Of a stretch of DNA of 64,000 nt, positions 46,390-59,940 are shown in pieces. The notes under the pieces are model-generated. The model was not told the origin of the DNA and searched no databases. It was given only the letters and a program-made list of their open reading frames with translations. The position numbers and the translations under genes are program-made. How positions within the stretch are numbered: the first letter of the stretch is position 1; the number at the start of each line of letters is the position of its first letter. Source of the stretch: Corylus avellana (Eukaryota > Streptophyta > Magnoliopsida > Fagales > Betulaceae); contig NC_081543.1 in NCBI RefSeq assembly GCF_901000735.1, forward strand, positions 34,344,590 to 34,408,589, read 5' to 3'.

Positions 46390-49300
46390 CCTCCAAAAAG
46401 TGAAATGCAGGCACAATAAGAAGGTTCTTATAACAAAATTCATGTGAAAGCATGATAGACAATTACAAAAAAATCCAAGTAGTTTAAAAGATTAAAATGA
46501 TTAATTGTAGGACATGAAACAAAGCTGGTTCTTTAAACATTATTATTAAATACAAAAAAAGATTAAATTGCATACATATTCCATGTTGTTACCTACCAAA
46601 AGAAAATATTCTATGCTGTCTTTTTTGACTTTTCGCTTGGCAATATGAAACAACTCTTAGGTTCGATTAAGATGTCTTCTTCTTGTTATTCTTTTTTTTA
46701 AAAAAAGGTTTCTTCTAAACAAAAAAACAAAAAATATATTCAGAGAGAGAGAGAGAGTTTGACCCGTTTACCTGCAAGTTGGGAGTTGAGAATTCAGAGC
46801 ATCAAATGGATCAAACACCTATCACATTTAATTTCTAGGATAATGATCTTACTTACTCCGCAAGTAACGTGAGAGATGAAATTTAACTATTTAAATAAAT
46901 TTTAAGCAGTTTTTTCACTTATTCGGACAAGTGAAACACGTTATGTAAGAGATTTTATATGAGATTTAGCTAGAAAGATAAATGATTTTTATGTAAAATT
47001 TCTCATATTATCTGTCTAAATTACTAGTAATTTGATCAGATAAATAATTGTTGTAGATTTTAGTCCCAGTTTATGATCCCTAGTTTTCAAAGCCATCATG
47101 CCCATCACCCTTAATTTGAAGGAGTTGGGTGGGTTTTGAACGGTCCATTCGCATACTCAGACAGGTGAAACAAATAATGTGAAAGATTTTATATAAGATC
47201 TATTTATCCAGATTAGTAACCGGACAAATAAATAAATTTCATATTATATAAGATCTATCTCTCACATTATCAATCTAAATTACTAACAATTCAAACAAAT
47301 AATTGCCGTGAATCTCAGTCTCAATTTCTAATCCCCAGTTGTCAAAGCCATCATGCCCATCACCCTTAAAAGACTTCAAAAAAAGTCACTTTAATTTGTA
47401 GAAGTTGGGTGGGTTTTGATTACTTTCTTGGTTCAAAACTTCAAACTCTTGGATCAATTTGTGTGATGACACTCGTGATAATTACTTTAAAAAAAAAGAA
47501 AAAGAAAAAAGACAAAGACAGCTATAGTGTCAGCATGTTCTGAGAAGTGTTGATGAAGGTTGTAATATGGAGGTGAGTGGTCCCCCAACCTTCCATTCCC
47601 AATGTCCCTATTTGAAGCGACCTAGTCCAACAGGATAAAATTGAAATTACAATTATTTATATTTATTATTTCACCATGTTATTATTATTATTAAATTATT
47701 CACCCCCCTTCTATATTATTGGCCACCGGCATATTCGAATCCGCCGCTTTTTTTTTGGTGGGTGGGTGGGGTGGGGGGGTGGGGTGGGTGGGCAAGATTT
47801 TCTGACCAAATCTCTGACTTGTTTCTGTATTGCCCATGTTTATTAATTATGTCTCTAGAGTTTTAAGTTAATTTAATTAGTTAATATTAATATTAACTCT
47901 AAATTTATAGCATAAATACACTACTAAAATGTTTAGCTTTTACAACGTAATGTTTAGCTTCATGGCCTTTGGGTCGAATAATGTTTTCCCATTTAAAAAA
48001 TCGAAGTGTTTCTTTTTTCATCATAATGCCTTTTGTCATAAAAGAATAATCTTAATTTGCTTGTTGAATTTTTTATTTATTTGAAAAGTTACGTTAAAAG
48101 TTTGAAATGTTCTTCTTTTCGCTTAAAATTTATGTATTTGATAACTGAGTCGTTATCGAGGAACATAGTTTAATTTCTTGAAAGAGAAATGTGAGAAGTC
48201 TCAATTAATTTTTGGATTTTTTTTTTAAACGAAAAATGCTATAAACTACAATTTTATCTCACAATACTAACGAGGCAAAACCAATCAAGAATCAACACTT
48301 GATTTTTTTTTTTAAAAAAAATAATAATAGTAAAAAATGGATCCAAAGATTAATTAGGACCGTAACACTAGCATTATAAGATAATTTTAAAACAAAATGC
48401 AATTTTTAGCATTATTCTTCTTAAAAACTAGGGATAAGTTCACTTAGGACTCTTAAAGTACAACGTGTTTTGAAAAAACTTCCTCAAATTTCAAAAATTC
48501 TCAATTTCACCCCCCCTCAAAAAAAAAAAAAAAAACTTTTAATTTGATGCTATTGACCTCCCTCCATCAATTTTTGCTATTATACCCTAATGAAAACCAC
48601 TAAAAATACCAAACTACCCTTCAATTTTAGTTTTTTTAGTTTTTTTTTTAATTAGAAATTAAGGGTAAATTTTGAATTATATAAAAGTTTTAGGGGGTAT
48701 AAAGGTCATTTCATCACTTTTAATGTCCAAAAATTGACGGAGTAGGATAGATCCGTAAATTGCATTAAATTGAAAGTTCGGAGAATGAAATTGATCGAGA
48801 AGTTTTGAAATTTGGAACAAATTGTGTGATAGTTCAAGGTCTTTTGTGAAATTTTCCCTAAAACCTATATTTGTATGAAAATATGATTGAAGCCTTTTTT
48901 CTATCACCCCCAATAAATATTAAAACATGAAAAAAGAAATAAAAAAAATAAGTGATAGTGCAAGCAGGACTGATGTCATTGTGATAGTTACTGCCGTCTA
49001 CTAAGTTAATGGGTAAAAAAAAAAAGGGTAGGTCAAACTATGTCTATGTCACTAATATAACTAATTAATTTTTATACTCTAATAAGTACTACTAATACGA
49101 CTTTTTCCATTATTTATAATAAAAATTCACAGCCCAAGAAATATAAATGCATCAGGATTGAAAGGTACAAATTGAACATGTTAAAAAGGACGCAAATTCA
49201 ACAGTTCAAGGTTTGACTAAATCAGTCATTAAGTATATTATAGATAATGTTTAGCTTGAGGAAATTTCAAATTGTATCTATAATGTTTTAATCAGAGAGC

Positions 49301-49680
49301 AAACAGCCTCCGGTTGATTTGTTAATTATCAATGAAAAATATATTTATATATATATATATATATATATAAAAAAAAAAAAAATAAAAAAAAAAAAAGGTT
49401 ACAAATACTTAAGAGTATTAGTAGTAGTTTTTTTTTTTTTTTTTCCTTAAATCTAGAGAATGAAGTTACTTTTTGTTTCCCTGTTCAAACAAACTTCACA
49501 ATAGTTTTCTGTATCCATTCCTTATACCATTTAAATATTATTTTAAATAAATGCTAAAAAAAAAAAAAGAGAGAGAGAGAGAAAATAGAAAGTTATTTAA
49601 ATATTTGTTCAAATAAATGTTAGGGGAAAGTGAAATGAAATATTTTTTTAATTAAAATAATAGTAAGAGAAGCAAAAGTG
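46390..49680. other. Intergenic DNA, no gene seen
   Basis: AT-rich. 46860-47350 holds a short sequence (CTCACATTAT...ATTACTAA...AATTGTTGTAGATTTTAGTCCCA) in two imperfect copies about 240 bases apart. G-rich tract at 47757-47792. TA run about 49350-49370. Confidence 0.5.
47757..47792 (+). repeat. G-rich tract, potential G-quadruplex
   Basis: Seven runs of three to seven G (760-762, 764-766, 768-771, 773-779, 781-784, 786-788 and 790-792 within 47 kb) are separated by single T bases. This fits the classical G-quadruplex pattern with the shortest possible loops. It lies about 2 kb downstream of DRP5A in otherwise AT-rich DNA. Confidence 0.85.
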
Positions 49681-49985
49681 CTACCGTAGGTCTAGGAAAC
49701 GCCGATTGAGTTGGTTACAGAAGGCTTTTTTAAGAGTTTTCCATACATTTAGGGTAAAGAATGTGATTTAGAGAGTATACTACTAGTGCTCTAAGCCACA
49801 TTCTCAACCATGTAAACCGTCGGGCCAATAGTGTGGCACATCAATTAGCCAAGTTTGCAATAGCTGTACTTGATGAACAATTTTGAATAAGGGGTTACCA
49901 CCCAAGTATTCATGAAATTGTACTGGCTGACCAAGTTTTTGATTAAGCAATGAAATATCTTTTTCCATAAAAAAGAAAAAAAGAA
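49680..49985 (+). pseudogene. LINE RNase H-like 3' end fragment
   Basis: One frame reads HILNHVNRRANSVAHQLAKF, then AIAVLDEQF, stop, IRGYHPSIHEIVLADQVFD, stop: the C-terminal RNase H segment of a plant L1 ORF2. An A-rich tail follows at about 49970-49985. It is a different copy from the LINE in the arms. Confidence 0.75.
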
Positions 49986-52900
49986 GCAACTTTCTCGACC
50001 AAAAGGATTCTCTCCATTTCAAAGATCCCATTCCTTTCTCAAAAGGGACCGTAAGTTTATAAATGTTTGAATCCATTTAAAGACACTTTTTTAAATGACG
50101 TAATTTTTCAATAAATTGGGTATTTCTCCCTTAACACGTGAAAAACACATTTATTTTTAATAGTAAGTGCTTCTTATATGCTCAAAAAATACATGACACT
50201 TTTAGAGGCTGAATTGGAAGAATTCTACAACCCAGTTTAGAAAATTTATATCCCTTTCTCACCATGTGAAATGATTAAATTTCCCTTTTATGTGAAAATA
50301 GAGTCTAAAAATAACTAATCAACCCCATTGGCAAATACCCCTAATGTGAATTTTCAAAATCAAGAGATAGAATATATATATATATATATAAAATAAGCAT
50401 GTTTTTCATTGTCAAGGACAAAATGAAAATCTAAGAAAGTGCAATTTATCTTATATATTTTTAAAGGGTCAGATTAGAAAGGTTTGTTTTCCCACCTCTA
50501 ACCCTAGCCGTTGAAATATTCTCACAAAGATTGTATTTGTATTTTCAGGACAAAAGTAAATGTGTGGGGAGCAAATTTAAGTGATGGGTGAAACGCACAC
50601 CTTGACAGTGGTTTCTACTTTGAAACAAGCAATTTAGTTGCACGCATGCCTAAAAGCATACTACAATTTTTCTTCCTTTTTTCTTGTCTCTAATCTTTCC
50701 CAATTGGAAATTTGCCCTTCTTTGGGGGATATACCCTATGATTGTTGAGAGCCACCAAGGAAACAAAGGATACTATTGCATTGACTATCTCTCTCTCTCT
50801 CTCTCTCTAAGGTCTTGTGAACCTAGAAGGGCATCAAGTCAAGGGTCTTCATCCTTTCTCTATCAGAATGATTGAATCCATAAAACACTCAACCACCAAA
50901 GTATAAAGACACTTTCATTGGACTCTTTTTGCAAAAAAAAAAAAAAAAAACCCTTTTGATGATATATTTATGATGAAAAGTAATAATTTTATTTGGGGGG
51001 TATATTTTGGAGGGATTGTCATTTTGTAATCATGTTCGTCTGAAAAAATTTCAGGCAAAAACAACAATGATCCTCCATATTAAGTTCCCCCTTCATGATA
51101 AAGTTTGTGTTGGGGGATATTTGACATATTGAAAAATATTATAATAAGACGATAATATAACATGCTAAGAAGATATTAACCACTAGTTATATTGAACGAA
51201 ATCTATATTAATTTTGTAGGCTATCTTGTGTGGACTATGTGCGTTTTATCCTTTCCATACGCCATTTTCCTTGTTCAAACCGTGAAAAACGACTCATCAT
51301 ACATTTCGTTCGCACCGTTCACACTTCAACTGCAAAAGAATCACTATTACCTACTATGCCTCATATCGTCACTGATTTTGATATCACTTATTAAAGAGGT
51401 TGACACCTAAAAGAATCTTCTGGTATTGTTGGCTGGGACCCCGTTTAATCCAAAACTTGAAGTCTATGAATTTAGACTTACGTTTATGATATCTTTTCAA
51501 TGTAAAACTTATTTTTTTTTTTTTAGTCACGTTTATAATATGTTGTGTCATAAAGGATTAACCCTAAAAGTAGTCTATCAAACTTGAATTTATTGTATTG
51601 AATTTGTCAAACTGACTCGTTTCTTTATGATATCTTCACGCAGTGTGTGTGATATAAAGGAGGAAGATTGGGTAAGTGAACAACTAAACACCTTCAACTG
51701 ACAAGATTTGAGATTATAACTACAAATAATAATAATAATAATAATAATAAAGACAAGATTTGAGATTATAGATGATAAACCTAGGAAAATTTTATATTTA
51801 GCTGATTGATTACCAAATGAGCCTAACTGTCTCAAACCCTAACAATAAAGAATGAAAACAGCTTAATTCTTTTGAATTTTTATCGCTTTTTAATCATCCT
51901 ATTATAGTTTAATAAAAACTCTCAATTTAATGTATTAAACTTAAAAAAAAAATTCAATTTCACCCCCTGGTTAGGATTTGGGATTAAATCAAACGGAAAA
52001 TACCTCTATAAAATTACCTTAATTAATTTTATTTTTTTTTAAATAGTGGTATTTTGAGAATTTTCAAGGCCTTTGTTGGGATTTTTTTGACATTACAAAG
52101 TTTTTAAAATTAAACATACTAAATTGAGATTTTTTTAACAGTATAAGATGATTGTAAAAACGATAAAAATTTAAGGAGTCGAGTTAAAGTGAAGTTTTCC
52201 CGTCAAGAAAGTTTAGAGACTAAGAAATGAATGACCCTAGCTAGCTCCAACTAATAGAATAAAAACTATCCAAAAGGACTAGACCGAAGATATAAAAAGG
52301 CAAATGATGAGGATTTTCAAAGAAAATTCATCCCATTATCTTTCTTTACAATCGAATTATCCAATTACCAGCACTGTAAAAACACGAAAATTAGGGTTTA
52401 AAATTCTAAATTCTTCCATTAATTAAACATGTCCTTATATATATAATATAATTAATTAATTAGACCTAATTAAAGCTAAGTTGAAATTAATTATGATTTT
52501 CTTAGTAGAAGAGGGTGTATTAGGAATAAATTATATAATAGTGGCAGGTATTGTAGATATAACATGTGCCTACCATTACCATTTAGCTTGGACCGGCTGT
52601 GACGGGTGAGACAATAAGACCAAGTTTGGCGGACCCTACAAAGTCAGCAAAAATCGAAGTAAGATTCTACACAAATTGTCACCATCCCCACACCATCAAA
52701 CCTACCAAAATGCCACCTCATTATTGCATTTCTTTATTTAGGCTCTAGTCAAGCCGGCCACCTTGCGACTAATTATCGTTGTTGTTGTTGTTGTTATTAT
52801 TATCTAACTCCCTAGCTATGCTACTCCGTCGACTTATATAGTGTCGACCAATTGACACGAAATGGTATACCCCATGTCATTGGAATTTAAGCCTTTTTTT

Positions 52901-53940
52901 TTTTTTTGAAGACCGAGGAGCACATAATAACTGATCCAATCTCATTAGGGTTTTTATTGATGTTTTAGTAGACTTAAGTTAGGTGATGACTTAGTCAGAC
53001 TTGAGGAAGCAGCATTTCTTATGCAGCTCTGCATAGTCACATTCAAATAAAATAGCCACAATAAGACTTATGGGTCTGACCTTTTGATTGGGGTACATAA
53101 TTAATAAGTGAACATATATATATGGGGGAGCTTTTTCTTTTTCTTTTTCTTTTTGGTTTCTCATCAAAGTTAAAGTTTGTGGGGGAGAGATTAATGTAAC
53201 TTTTATTGGTCCACTAGCAAGCTGAACTTTAGAGAATTCAATACATTAAGGCATAATATTGCATGGTGCCAGAAGCTTATTAGTGCAAATTCGTGTAGTA
53301 GCCCCCATTCCAAGGGCCATGAGAGTTTCATGTCACTTAAAAGCAATTCACGACTCCATGTTTAAGCTCTTTTTGGTATTAAAATAAAAGGTCCATTATA
53401 TATCTAACATAGATTAAAATAAACATATGGCCCTATCATTGGCCTTTTGGATTAGGGTTAGTGCTGTAAAAAAAATAAATTGTAATTTTTTTTAACAATT
53501 TAAATTTAATTATTATTTATTATTATTATTTTTTTTTTTTTTTGTGGTTATGGTTGATATGAAAATGACTACTCTTAAGATTCAAAGCAAACAATTAATA
53601 TACTTGATAGCTCAAGACTTTTATGTAGCACCATGTAGTGGTCTCGGGAGAATCATTGCTCATAAGGTCTTTGAAAAATTAGTTTGGTCACTCCTATCTT
53701 TCTTTTTTTAATTTTTTTTTTTTTTTTTATAATAATATTTTGACACTTTCTTTCTTTCTTTTTGCTTTCTCGAGATCCAATAAATAGTGGGGGAAAAAGA
53801 AAAGGAAAAAGAGGTATGGAAAAGAAAAACCATGAAGTCCAATCTCCAAGATTCTGTGTAATTGCATGGTTATACGACGCTTGTCTGAGGTAAGAAGAAA
53901 AAGATAAAAACTCTGCACGCGAGTATAGAGCGACTTAGCA
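49986..53940. other. Intergenic DNA, no gene seen
   Basis: AT-rich, with a CT run at 50789-50808, an (AAT)n run at 51724-51750 and several T homopolymers. Short ORFs show no recognisable domain. No tRNA or known miRNA precursor recognised. Confidence 0.5.
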
Positions 53941-53944
53941 TCTG

Positions 53945-54165
53945 TCTGTGATTGCATTTGAGAGATTTAAAATTATTTTTAATACAAAAAAAGTTTGATT
54001 AAAGAAAAAAGTATTCGTTTGGTAAAAAAAATTAAAGCGTTTTTAAGAATTCAAAAAGCCTAAAAATGGTCAAAACGCACTTTTGGTAAAAGTTTAAAAA
54101 TAAAGCTTTTACCCAAAAGCATTTTTTTGACTTAAAAGCTCTATTTATCAAACGCAATTCCAAAT
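53945..54165. mobile_element. Tourist-like MITE, eroded copy 1
   Basis: Matches the intact element at 62427-62659: TCTGTGATTGCATTTGA at the left, GTATTCGTTTGGTAAAA, GTCAAAACGCACTTTTGG and CAAACGCAATTCCAAA at the right. Confidence 0.7.
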
Positions 54166-54179
54166 AAGTTGTTAGGGTC

Positions 54180-54415
54180 AGTTTGGGTGTGTGTGTTTGA
54201 AGGATTTAAAAGTGCATTTAACACTTAAAAAGTTTATTTTAAAAGAAAAAAAAAAAGTATTCGTTTAGTAAAAAAAATAATTGAAAGTGCTTTTAAGGGT
54301 TCAAAAAGCTTAAACATGGTCAAAACGTTTTTTTACCAAAACTTTCATTTTTAAGCTTTTGTCAAAAAACCCTTTTTGACTTAAAAATTCTATTTTTCAA
54401 AAGCAATCTTAAAAA
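54180..54415. mobile_element. Tourist-like MITE, eroded copy 2
   Basis: Directly follows copy 1 in the same orientation. Left end GGGTCAGTTTG; shares GTATTCGTTTAGTAAAA and GTCAAAACG. The right end is degraded. Confidence 0.65.
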
Positions 54416-55249
54416 CATTAATAAAGATTGCTCCTCGGTGCTTCTATGTTTCACCGTCTAAGATGTTTTGAGTCGGTCTACTTTATTATTGTACAATTAT
54501 TTTTGAGTTTTTTGTTTTTTGTTTTTTTTTTTTTTTAGCTTTTTAAAAGTTGTGAAAGAAAATATATATAATCAATAGACAAATAAATATAAAGGGAAAT
54601 GAATGAAATAGTCACACAAAATTATGTAACTAGGCTTATAACTTATGTCTACAAAATAAAGATTAAAGAGCTACATTTTTGCTTTAATTTAGTAATGTTT
54701 ACAATACAAGAGGTTGTTATTTATAGGAGAATTAAGATAGATGATAATAATGCAAATAAATCGAATAGTCTGATCAACTGTAAACTGTAGATATGTAATA
54801 GTCTTTAACTGTAGATATGTGATAATCTTCAATTCTAGATAGACTCTAACTGATAGTCTTCAACTCTTATCAACTCCATAATATACTCTAACGCTCACTA
54901 TAAGTCATTACAATCAGTTTCAAAAGCAGCGAGTAAAAATTTAATTACCGAAAGGAAAAGGAAAAAAAGAAGAAAGAAAAACCAGCTCTAGTCATTCTCA
55001 TGCAATAGTAGGTAGCTTCAATGTTCCATAATGAGAAAATCACACGTAAGACATTAGTGTGCTCATTGCTACCCATCCTTTTTCACAAAACCTACTCATT
55101 TCCCACTTGGATTTTCCTATTTTGCTTGTCCTTTTAGGCCGTTTTCAACTTATAATTCCCTACCACAAATTATTATGCTGGTTGAATATTACTACTTGGG
55201 ACCAGAACTTTCGTAATATGTTCCTTCTTTCTGCCCCCATAACATAAAA

Positions 55250-55288
<39 letters not shown>

Positions 55289-56151
55289 CAGAAAATATAA
55301 TGTCGATCAGTTTAGACTTATGATACACACAATTTAATGATTTACGAAAAATACTAGTTACATCTGCGTTATCACCTCAAAATGACTAGTCAATTTGGAG
55401 CTTCCCTAGAATTTATTATAAAGCTCAATTTCATTATAGATAATGTGAGATTTAGCACCCATAAGTCATGATTATCTTTATATACCACACACTCTATATG
55501 AACTACTTATCATATTTCCAATATGGGACCGAAGTATTAATTACACACGATATTAGACTAACTTCAAACATTTCTCCTTCCATCAATTATACACAGAATT
55601 TCCAATTTGTACAAGGTTGATGGAGTGTGTTAGGGACTCCACAACCCAAACCATAATGATTATGGTCATGACACATTGCAATTCCTTTTGGAACAGCCAA
55701 TGTGTGTTATGGGCATTTTCCCTTTTTTTTTTTTTCTTTTTTCTTTTTTTTTTATCCTCTTTTCTCAATGTAAATTAGAATTTGATTCTCCTTGCTTTAT
55801 TACTTTTCTGTATTTAATTGTGATTCAAATTAAGAGTCACTCAATATGTAATGTTGTGGATGAAGAACAAAATATTAAGAAATGAATTAATTAGAGAATG
55901 AGAATTAGAATTAGAATCTGATCACCATTGTTGCTGGCTGGCCGGTATTACACACTCGTTTGGAACCGAACTTATTCACCTACAAATGATTGCCATTAAA
56001 AAAATACTAATTATCTTTCTAATGGCAGATTACAATAGGCCACTTTGTATTAATCATACTTTCTTCCTATAGCATTTCATGATATCTTTTGAATTCTTCT
56101 AACTCAAGGGGATGATGTTATAAATTTACTTTAATATCCAAAAAGAAGATC

Positions 56152-56189
<38 letters not shown>

Positions 56190-57516
56190 CTTGTATTATT
56201 ATTATATCTTTAACATGGCTCTATTACCTCTCTTTTTTATTTTATTATATAGATCAACAAGAAAAGAAAGATACAGCTGGGAAATAAAGAATTGAAGCAA
56301 CAACAAAAACAGGAAACAAGATCAGATCGATCAACAAGAGAAAGAATATTACAAGGAAATAAAGAAAACAACAATAAATAAAGGCCAAAAGGCAAATAAG
56401 CATTGTCCTTAATAAGATCCAAGGTAGATCCATCCTATAGGCCAAAGGAGGATCCAATCATCTAAGTGTAAGAGCAAACCAGTCGGAATGCTGCCTGTAG
56501 CATTGGTTGTAGCCGCCTATGGAGTAACGCTGTGAGTGCGAAAGAAGGCAAAGATAGTTGGAAATAAAACCACGGACAATTGTGTACTAGATGTCCCTTA
56601 ATGAGTTTCTCTCATACAACTCGAATAACGTAGTACTAAAGATCAATCTTTTATTTTTATTTTTTATCATGTCGATTTATTAAATAATATTACTCACTTA
56701 AATGAATAAAATAAAAAAGAGGGGGACGGAAAATAGCAATGAAAAGCAAATGAAAGATGCATTAGATGCATAGATTTGACCAATTTAAATCATAAATCTA
56801 GAGTCTAGACTTTATAAATGCTGTGGTAAAGCTTCTAAATGGAGGCACACCCCCTCAACCACATAAGACTTTGATTTGCACGTGGAAAACACGCGCCATA
56901 AATGTGCAATCTATGAGTGGATGGGGGGTTATGATGATGATCACAAAAAATACTTTTTCCATTCTCCAATCCCATCACAGAAAGACACACAAAGAAAGAC
57001 ACAAACACACATACACAAGAAGAGTCTCTGCAGTCAGGGCTCTGAAGTCAATGCCACTTCTCTCATCATATAATAGAAAACATAGAGAGACAGATTTGAT
57101 AAAATTCCACACTGGTGGTGGCACAGATGCTGATGGCCCCCAAAATTCCTATTTCAACCAATGCCCTTTTTTTTTTTTTTTTCTTCTCATCAATTTCCCA
57201 AAACCGTTGGCAAATTTTCTCTCTGCCCAATCAGCCCCAACACCCACCTAAAAAGACAATATGCAATTTTCATGCCCGAGAGAGACCCTATGGTCTCTAA
57301 AGACACACATTAAAAATAAATAATTAAAAGAAAGAAAAAAGAAATAAAAGAGAGAGAGAAGCAGAACAAAACAAAAACAGAGCAAATAAGCAAACCCCTC
57401 TCCCCATCAAACCTTGTTTTTCACTCTTTCATCCCTTCTTCTCCACCCAAATCACACCCATCTCTTCTTTCTTTCTTTTTTTCTCTTTCTCGGTGGTTTT
57501 GGAGACGGACCCATCA
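54416..57516. other. Intergenic DNA and leader of the VQ gene
   Basis: 54600-54900 resembles a reversed LTR (GGTTGTTATTTATAGGAG and several CTTCAACT / AACTGTAGATA repeats), weakly supported. Poly(A) run at about 56158-56186. A TTTATAAAT string at 56811-56819 could be a TATA box for the VQ gene. The 100 bases before its ATG are strongly CT-rich, as in many plant leaders. Confidence 0.45.
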
Positions 57517-58200
57517 ATGGAAAGTTGCTCGAAACCCCAAGAAAGAGAGAACCCATCTCCCATCAACTCCCCGACCAGCAATGTCACCAACAGCGTCTGC
57601 AGCAGCAACAGCAATGGCCTCCAAAATCCACATAAACCCATCCCCAGATCTGCTGACTCCAACCCCTACCCGACAACCTTTGTCCAAGCGGACACCTCCA
57701 CCTTCAAACACGTTGTCCAAATGCTCACCGGCTCATCGGAGACCGCCAAGCAATCGTCAAAACCCAACCAAGATCCGCCGCCCAAGAACCATAGCATACC
57801 GCCGATGAGGACTGCACCGAAGAGGCAGCAAGGGGGTTTCAAGCTGTACGAGCGGAGGAACAACCTCAAGAACAGCCTCATGATCAACACCTTGATTCCT
57901 AACTTCGCTCACAATAATCCCGGATTCTCCCCCCGCAAGGCGCCGGAGATCCTCTCGCCGAGCCTGCTCGACTTCCCTTCTCTCGCTCTTAGCCCTGTCA
58001 CCCCATTGAACGGAGAAGACCCTTTTGACAAATCCTCCTCGCCCTCGCTGGGGAGCTCCTCGGAGGAAGACAAAGCCATCGCCGAGAAAAAGTTTTACTT
58101 CCATCCTTCCCCAAGAACCACCACCCCGAGAGACTCCGAGCCGCAGCTTTTGCCTTTGTTTCCGGTGACGTCGCCGAGAGTTTCAGGCTCTTCTTCCTGA
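57517..58200 (+). CDS. VQ4: VQ-motif protein, VQ4-like
   Basis: Intronless, 227 residues. VQ motif FKHVVQMLTG at residues 63-72 within YPTTFVQADTSTFKHVVQ, followed by FKLYERRN, a basic stretch, SPRKAPEILSPSLLDFPSL, ALSPVTPL, KKFYFHPSPRTTTPRD and a C terminus LLPLFPVTSPRVSGSSS. This layout is that of Arabidopsis VQ4 and relatives (MVQ group), nuclear regulators that bind WRKY factors and are phosphorylated by MPK3/MPK6. Many SP/TP sites fit a MAPK substrate. A longer frame opens at 57493 but with GTG; the first ATG is at 57517. Confidence 0.93.
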   Translation: MESCSKPQERENPSPINSPTSNVTNSVCSSNSNGLQNPHKPIPRSADSNPYPTTFVQADTSTFKHVVQMLTGSSETAKQSSKPNQDPPPKNHSIPPMRTAPKRQQGGFKLYERRNNLKNSLMINTLIPNFAHNNPGFSPRKAPEILSPSLLDFPSLALSPVTPLNGEDPFDKSSSPSLGSSSEEDKAIAEKKFYFHPSPRTTTPRDSEPQLLPLFPVTSPRVSGSSS

Positions 58201-59095
58201 ATGAGAGATCTTGTATGAAACCACTATCATCTTGCTTCTTTTTAATTGTACAATTTAATCTCCCTGTCCCTTCCATAGAATGTTAAAGGTCTTTGTTTCA
58301 CTCTTTTTTCAAATTTTTATGGCTTTATTTTCATGATTATTCACAACCCCATCAAGCTGAGATAGATTTTGTTCAGGTCGTTTGCCCTTTTTCTGGTTTT
58401 CTTTCCTTTTTCTCTCATTATACTATATATATTTTCTTTTTCCTATATAAATATATGTTGTTTGGGTTTATTTGGTTCAATGACTTCAATCAATATTTGT
58501 GTGGAGACTGGAGAGGGAGAATAGTAATCATAAGAAAACAATTGGAAATTCTAGAGAAAGTTTATTGGCAAAGCATTCGATTTCTCATTCTCAGTATTTA
58601 CTGCAAAGTTTGGCCTACTTCACTTGGAGTCAACTTGTGAACCTTTCTGGGTCCCCTTGGCCCTTCCTTCCTTACTCAATACCCTTTTAGAAAAAGACTC
58701 TTCTTTTTTTTTTTTTTACAAATAAATTGATTTTCACTGTTACATTGTTGTTGCTGATGACTTGATCATGACATATGAGTTTTTCAATTCTTGGATTTAT
58801 CATAAATTAGGAATGTTATTTTAAATGGTGATAAATACTGATATGACAAATTGGATCTCATTTATTTGGTTTGAAAACCATATTTTAAATATTTTAAATA
58901 CTCTCTATAAATAAGATCCTAATCCTTTTAGAGTTTTCCAAAGAAAAACTCAACGTTTGAAAATGACCTATATCCAAAACTGTTTACGTGGACTCAAATT
59001 CAACACGAGAATAAAATAAAATACCTATGGCTTTTGTTTTTTTGAAAAAGGAAAAATCAAATCATCTTTTGTGAAATAAGGAATGATAACAAAGT
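58201..59095. other. 3' flank of the VQ gene, no further gene
   Basis: T-rich 3' UTR-like sequence up to about 58480, then AT-rich DNA with a T run at 58706-58719. Nothing recognised. Confidence 0.5.
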
Positions 59096-59277
59096 GAGTA
59101 ATGCTAGGTACTATCCTTTTATCTTTCTAAAATTCTCCTAAAGCTGATGTGGCTTTCAAAATCACCATTGGATCAAAATTTAAGTATAATTCATCTAAAA
59201 TTTAATGGTGATTTTAAAAGTCACATCAGCATTAGGAGAATTTTAGGATGATAGAAAGATGATACCTAGTATTACTC
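59096..59277. mobile_element. GAGTAATGCTAGGTA MITE, probably Mutator-type
   Basis: 182 bases with terminal inverted repeats of about 75 bases (GAGTAATGCTAGGTA ... TACCTAGTATTACTC). Flanks TAACAAAGT (59087-59095) and TAACAGAAT (59278-59286) could be a 9-base duplication with two mismatches. Confidence 0.7.
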
Positions 59278-59382
59278 TAACAGAATCAAGAGAATAGAAA
59301 AGTAAGAGTTTAAAGGTTTAGAGTTTGGTTGGAATTGGATTGAGAGATACATAAGTATTTTTTAAAGATATTTATTTATAAA

Positions 59383-59385
59383 TAA

Positions 59386-59425
<40 letters not shown>
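59383..59425 (+). repeat. (ATT)n microsatellite
   Basis: About 14 units of a TTA/ATT trinucleotide. Confidence 0.9.
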
Positions 59426-59426
<1 letters not shown>

Positions 59427-59714
59427 GTCTATAATTAAAGAAATAGAATTAATATTAGAGAAAGTTTGAGTTCAAATTATAAAATTTTAGTGTAATATGT
59501 CATACAAAACATCAAGTTGATTTTAATTTAAAGAGAAAATTGTTAAATTGAACCCTCTTATTTGACCTTGTAACAAATAAATCGTTGTGGTTTGAAAATG
59601 AATTTATGTGATATGCCTATGTAACAAAATGATCATTTTGTGACGATGCTCTTATAAAATTACAATTTTATCCTCAAACAAAAAATTATACAAAACTAAA
59701 CTAAAAAAATGATT

Positions 59715-59940
59715 CCGGAGTGGCCCAAAGGGATAGCTGATTACTCTCAAAACTGACTAATAGAGATGGTCGAATCACCCTATATAGTGGTTCGGCCACC
59801 CTTAAAATTGACTATTGATGTGGCTGAACCACCTTCAAGAGTTATAACTTATAAGAGTAGTTCAACAAACCCGCAAAATTGGCCAAGGGATGGTCGAATA
59901 CCCCAAGTTTGATGGAGGTGGTTCGGCCATTCTAAAACCT
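59715..59940. repeat. GGTTCGGCCAC-type repeat block
   Basis: Several inverted and direct copies of words like GTGGTTCGGCCACC and GGCTGAACCACC. Related to the hairpin at 15757-15792. Probably a transposon-derived intergenic repeat. Confidence 0.5.

Noticed and set aside
50600..50880. Possible miRNA precursor or small gene near a CT repeat
   Set aside because: I could not match a known plant miRNA or see a convincing hairpin; the 63-residue ORF has no domain.
57493..57516. Eight extra N-terminal residues for the VQ protein
   Set aside because: The upstream start would be GTG; the first ATG is at 57517 and matches the family start.
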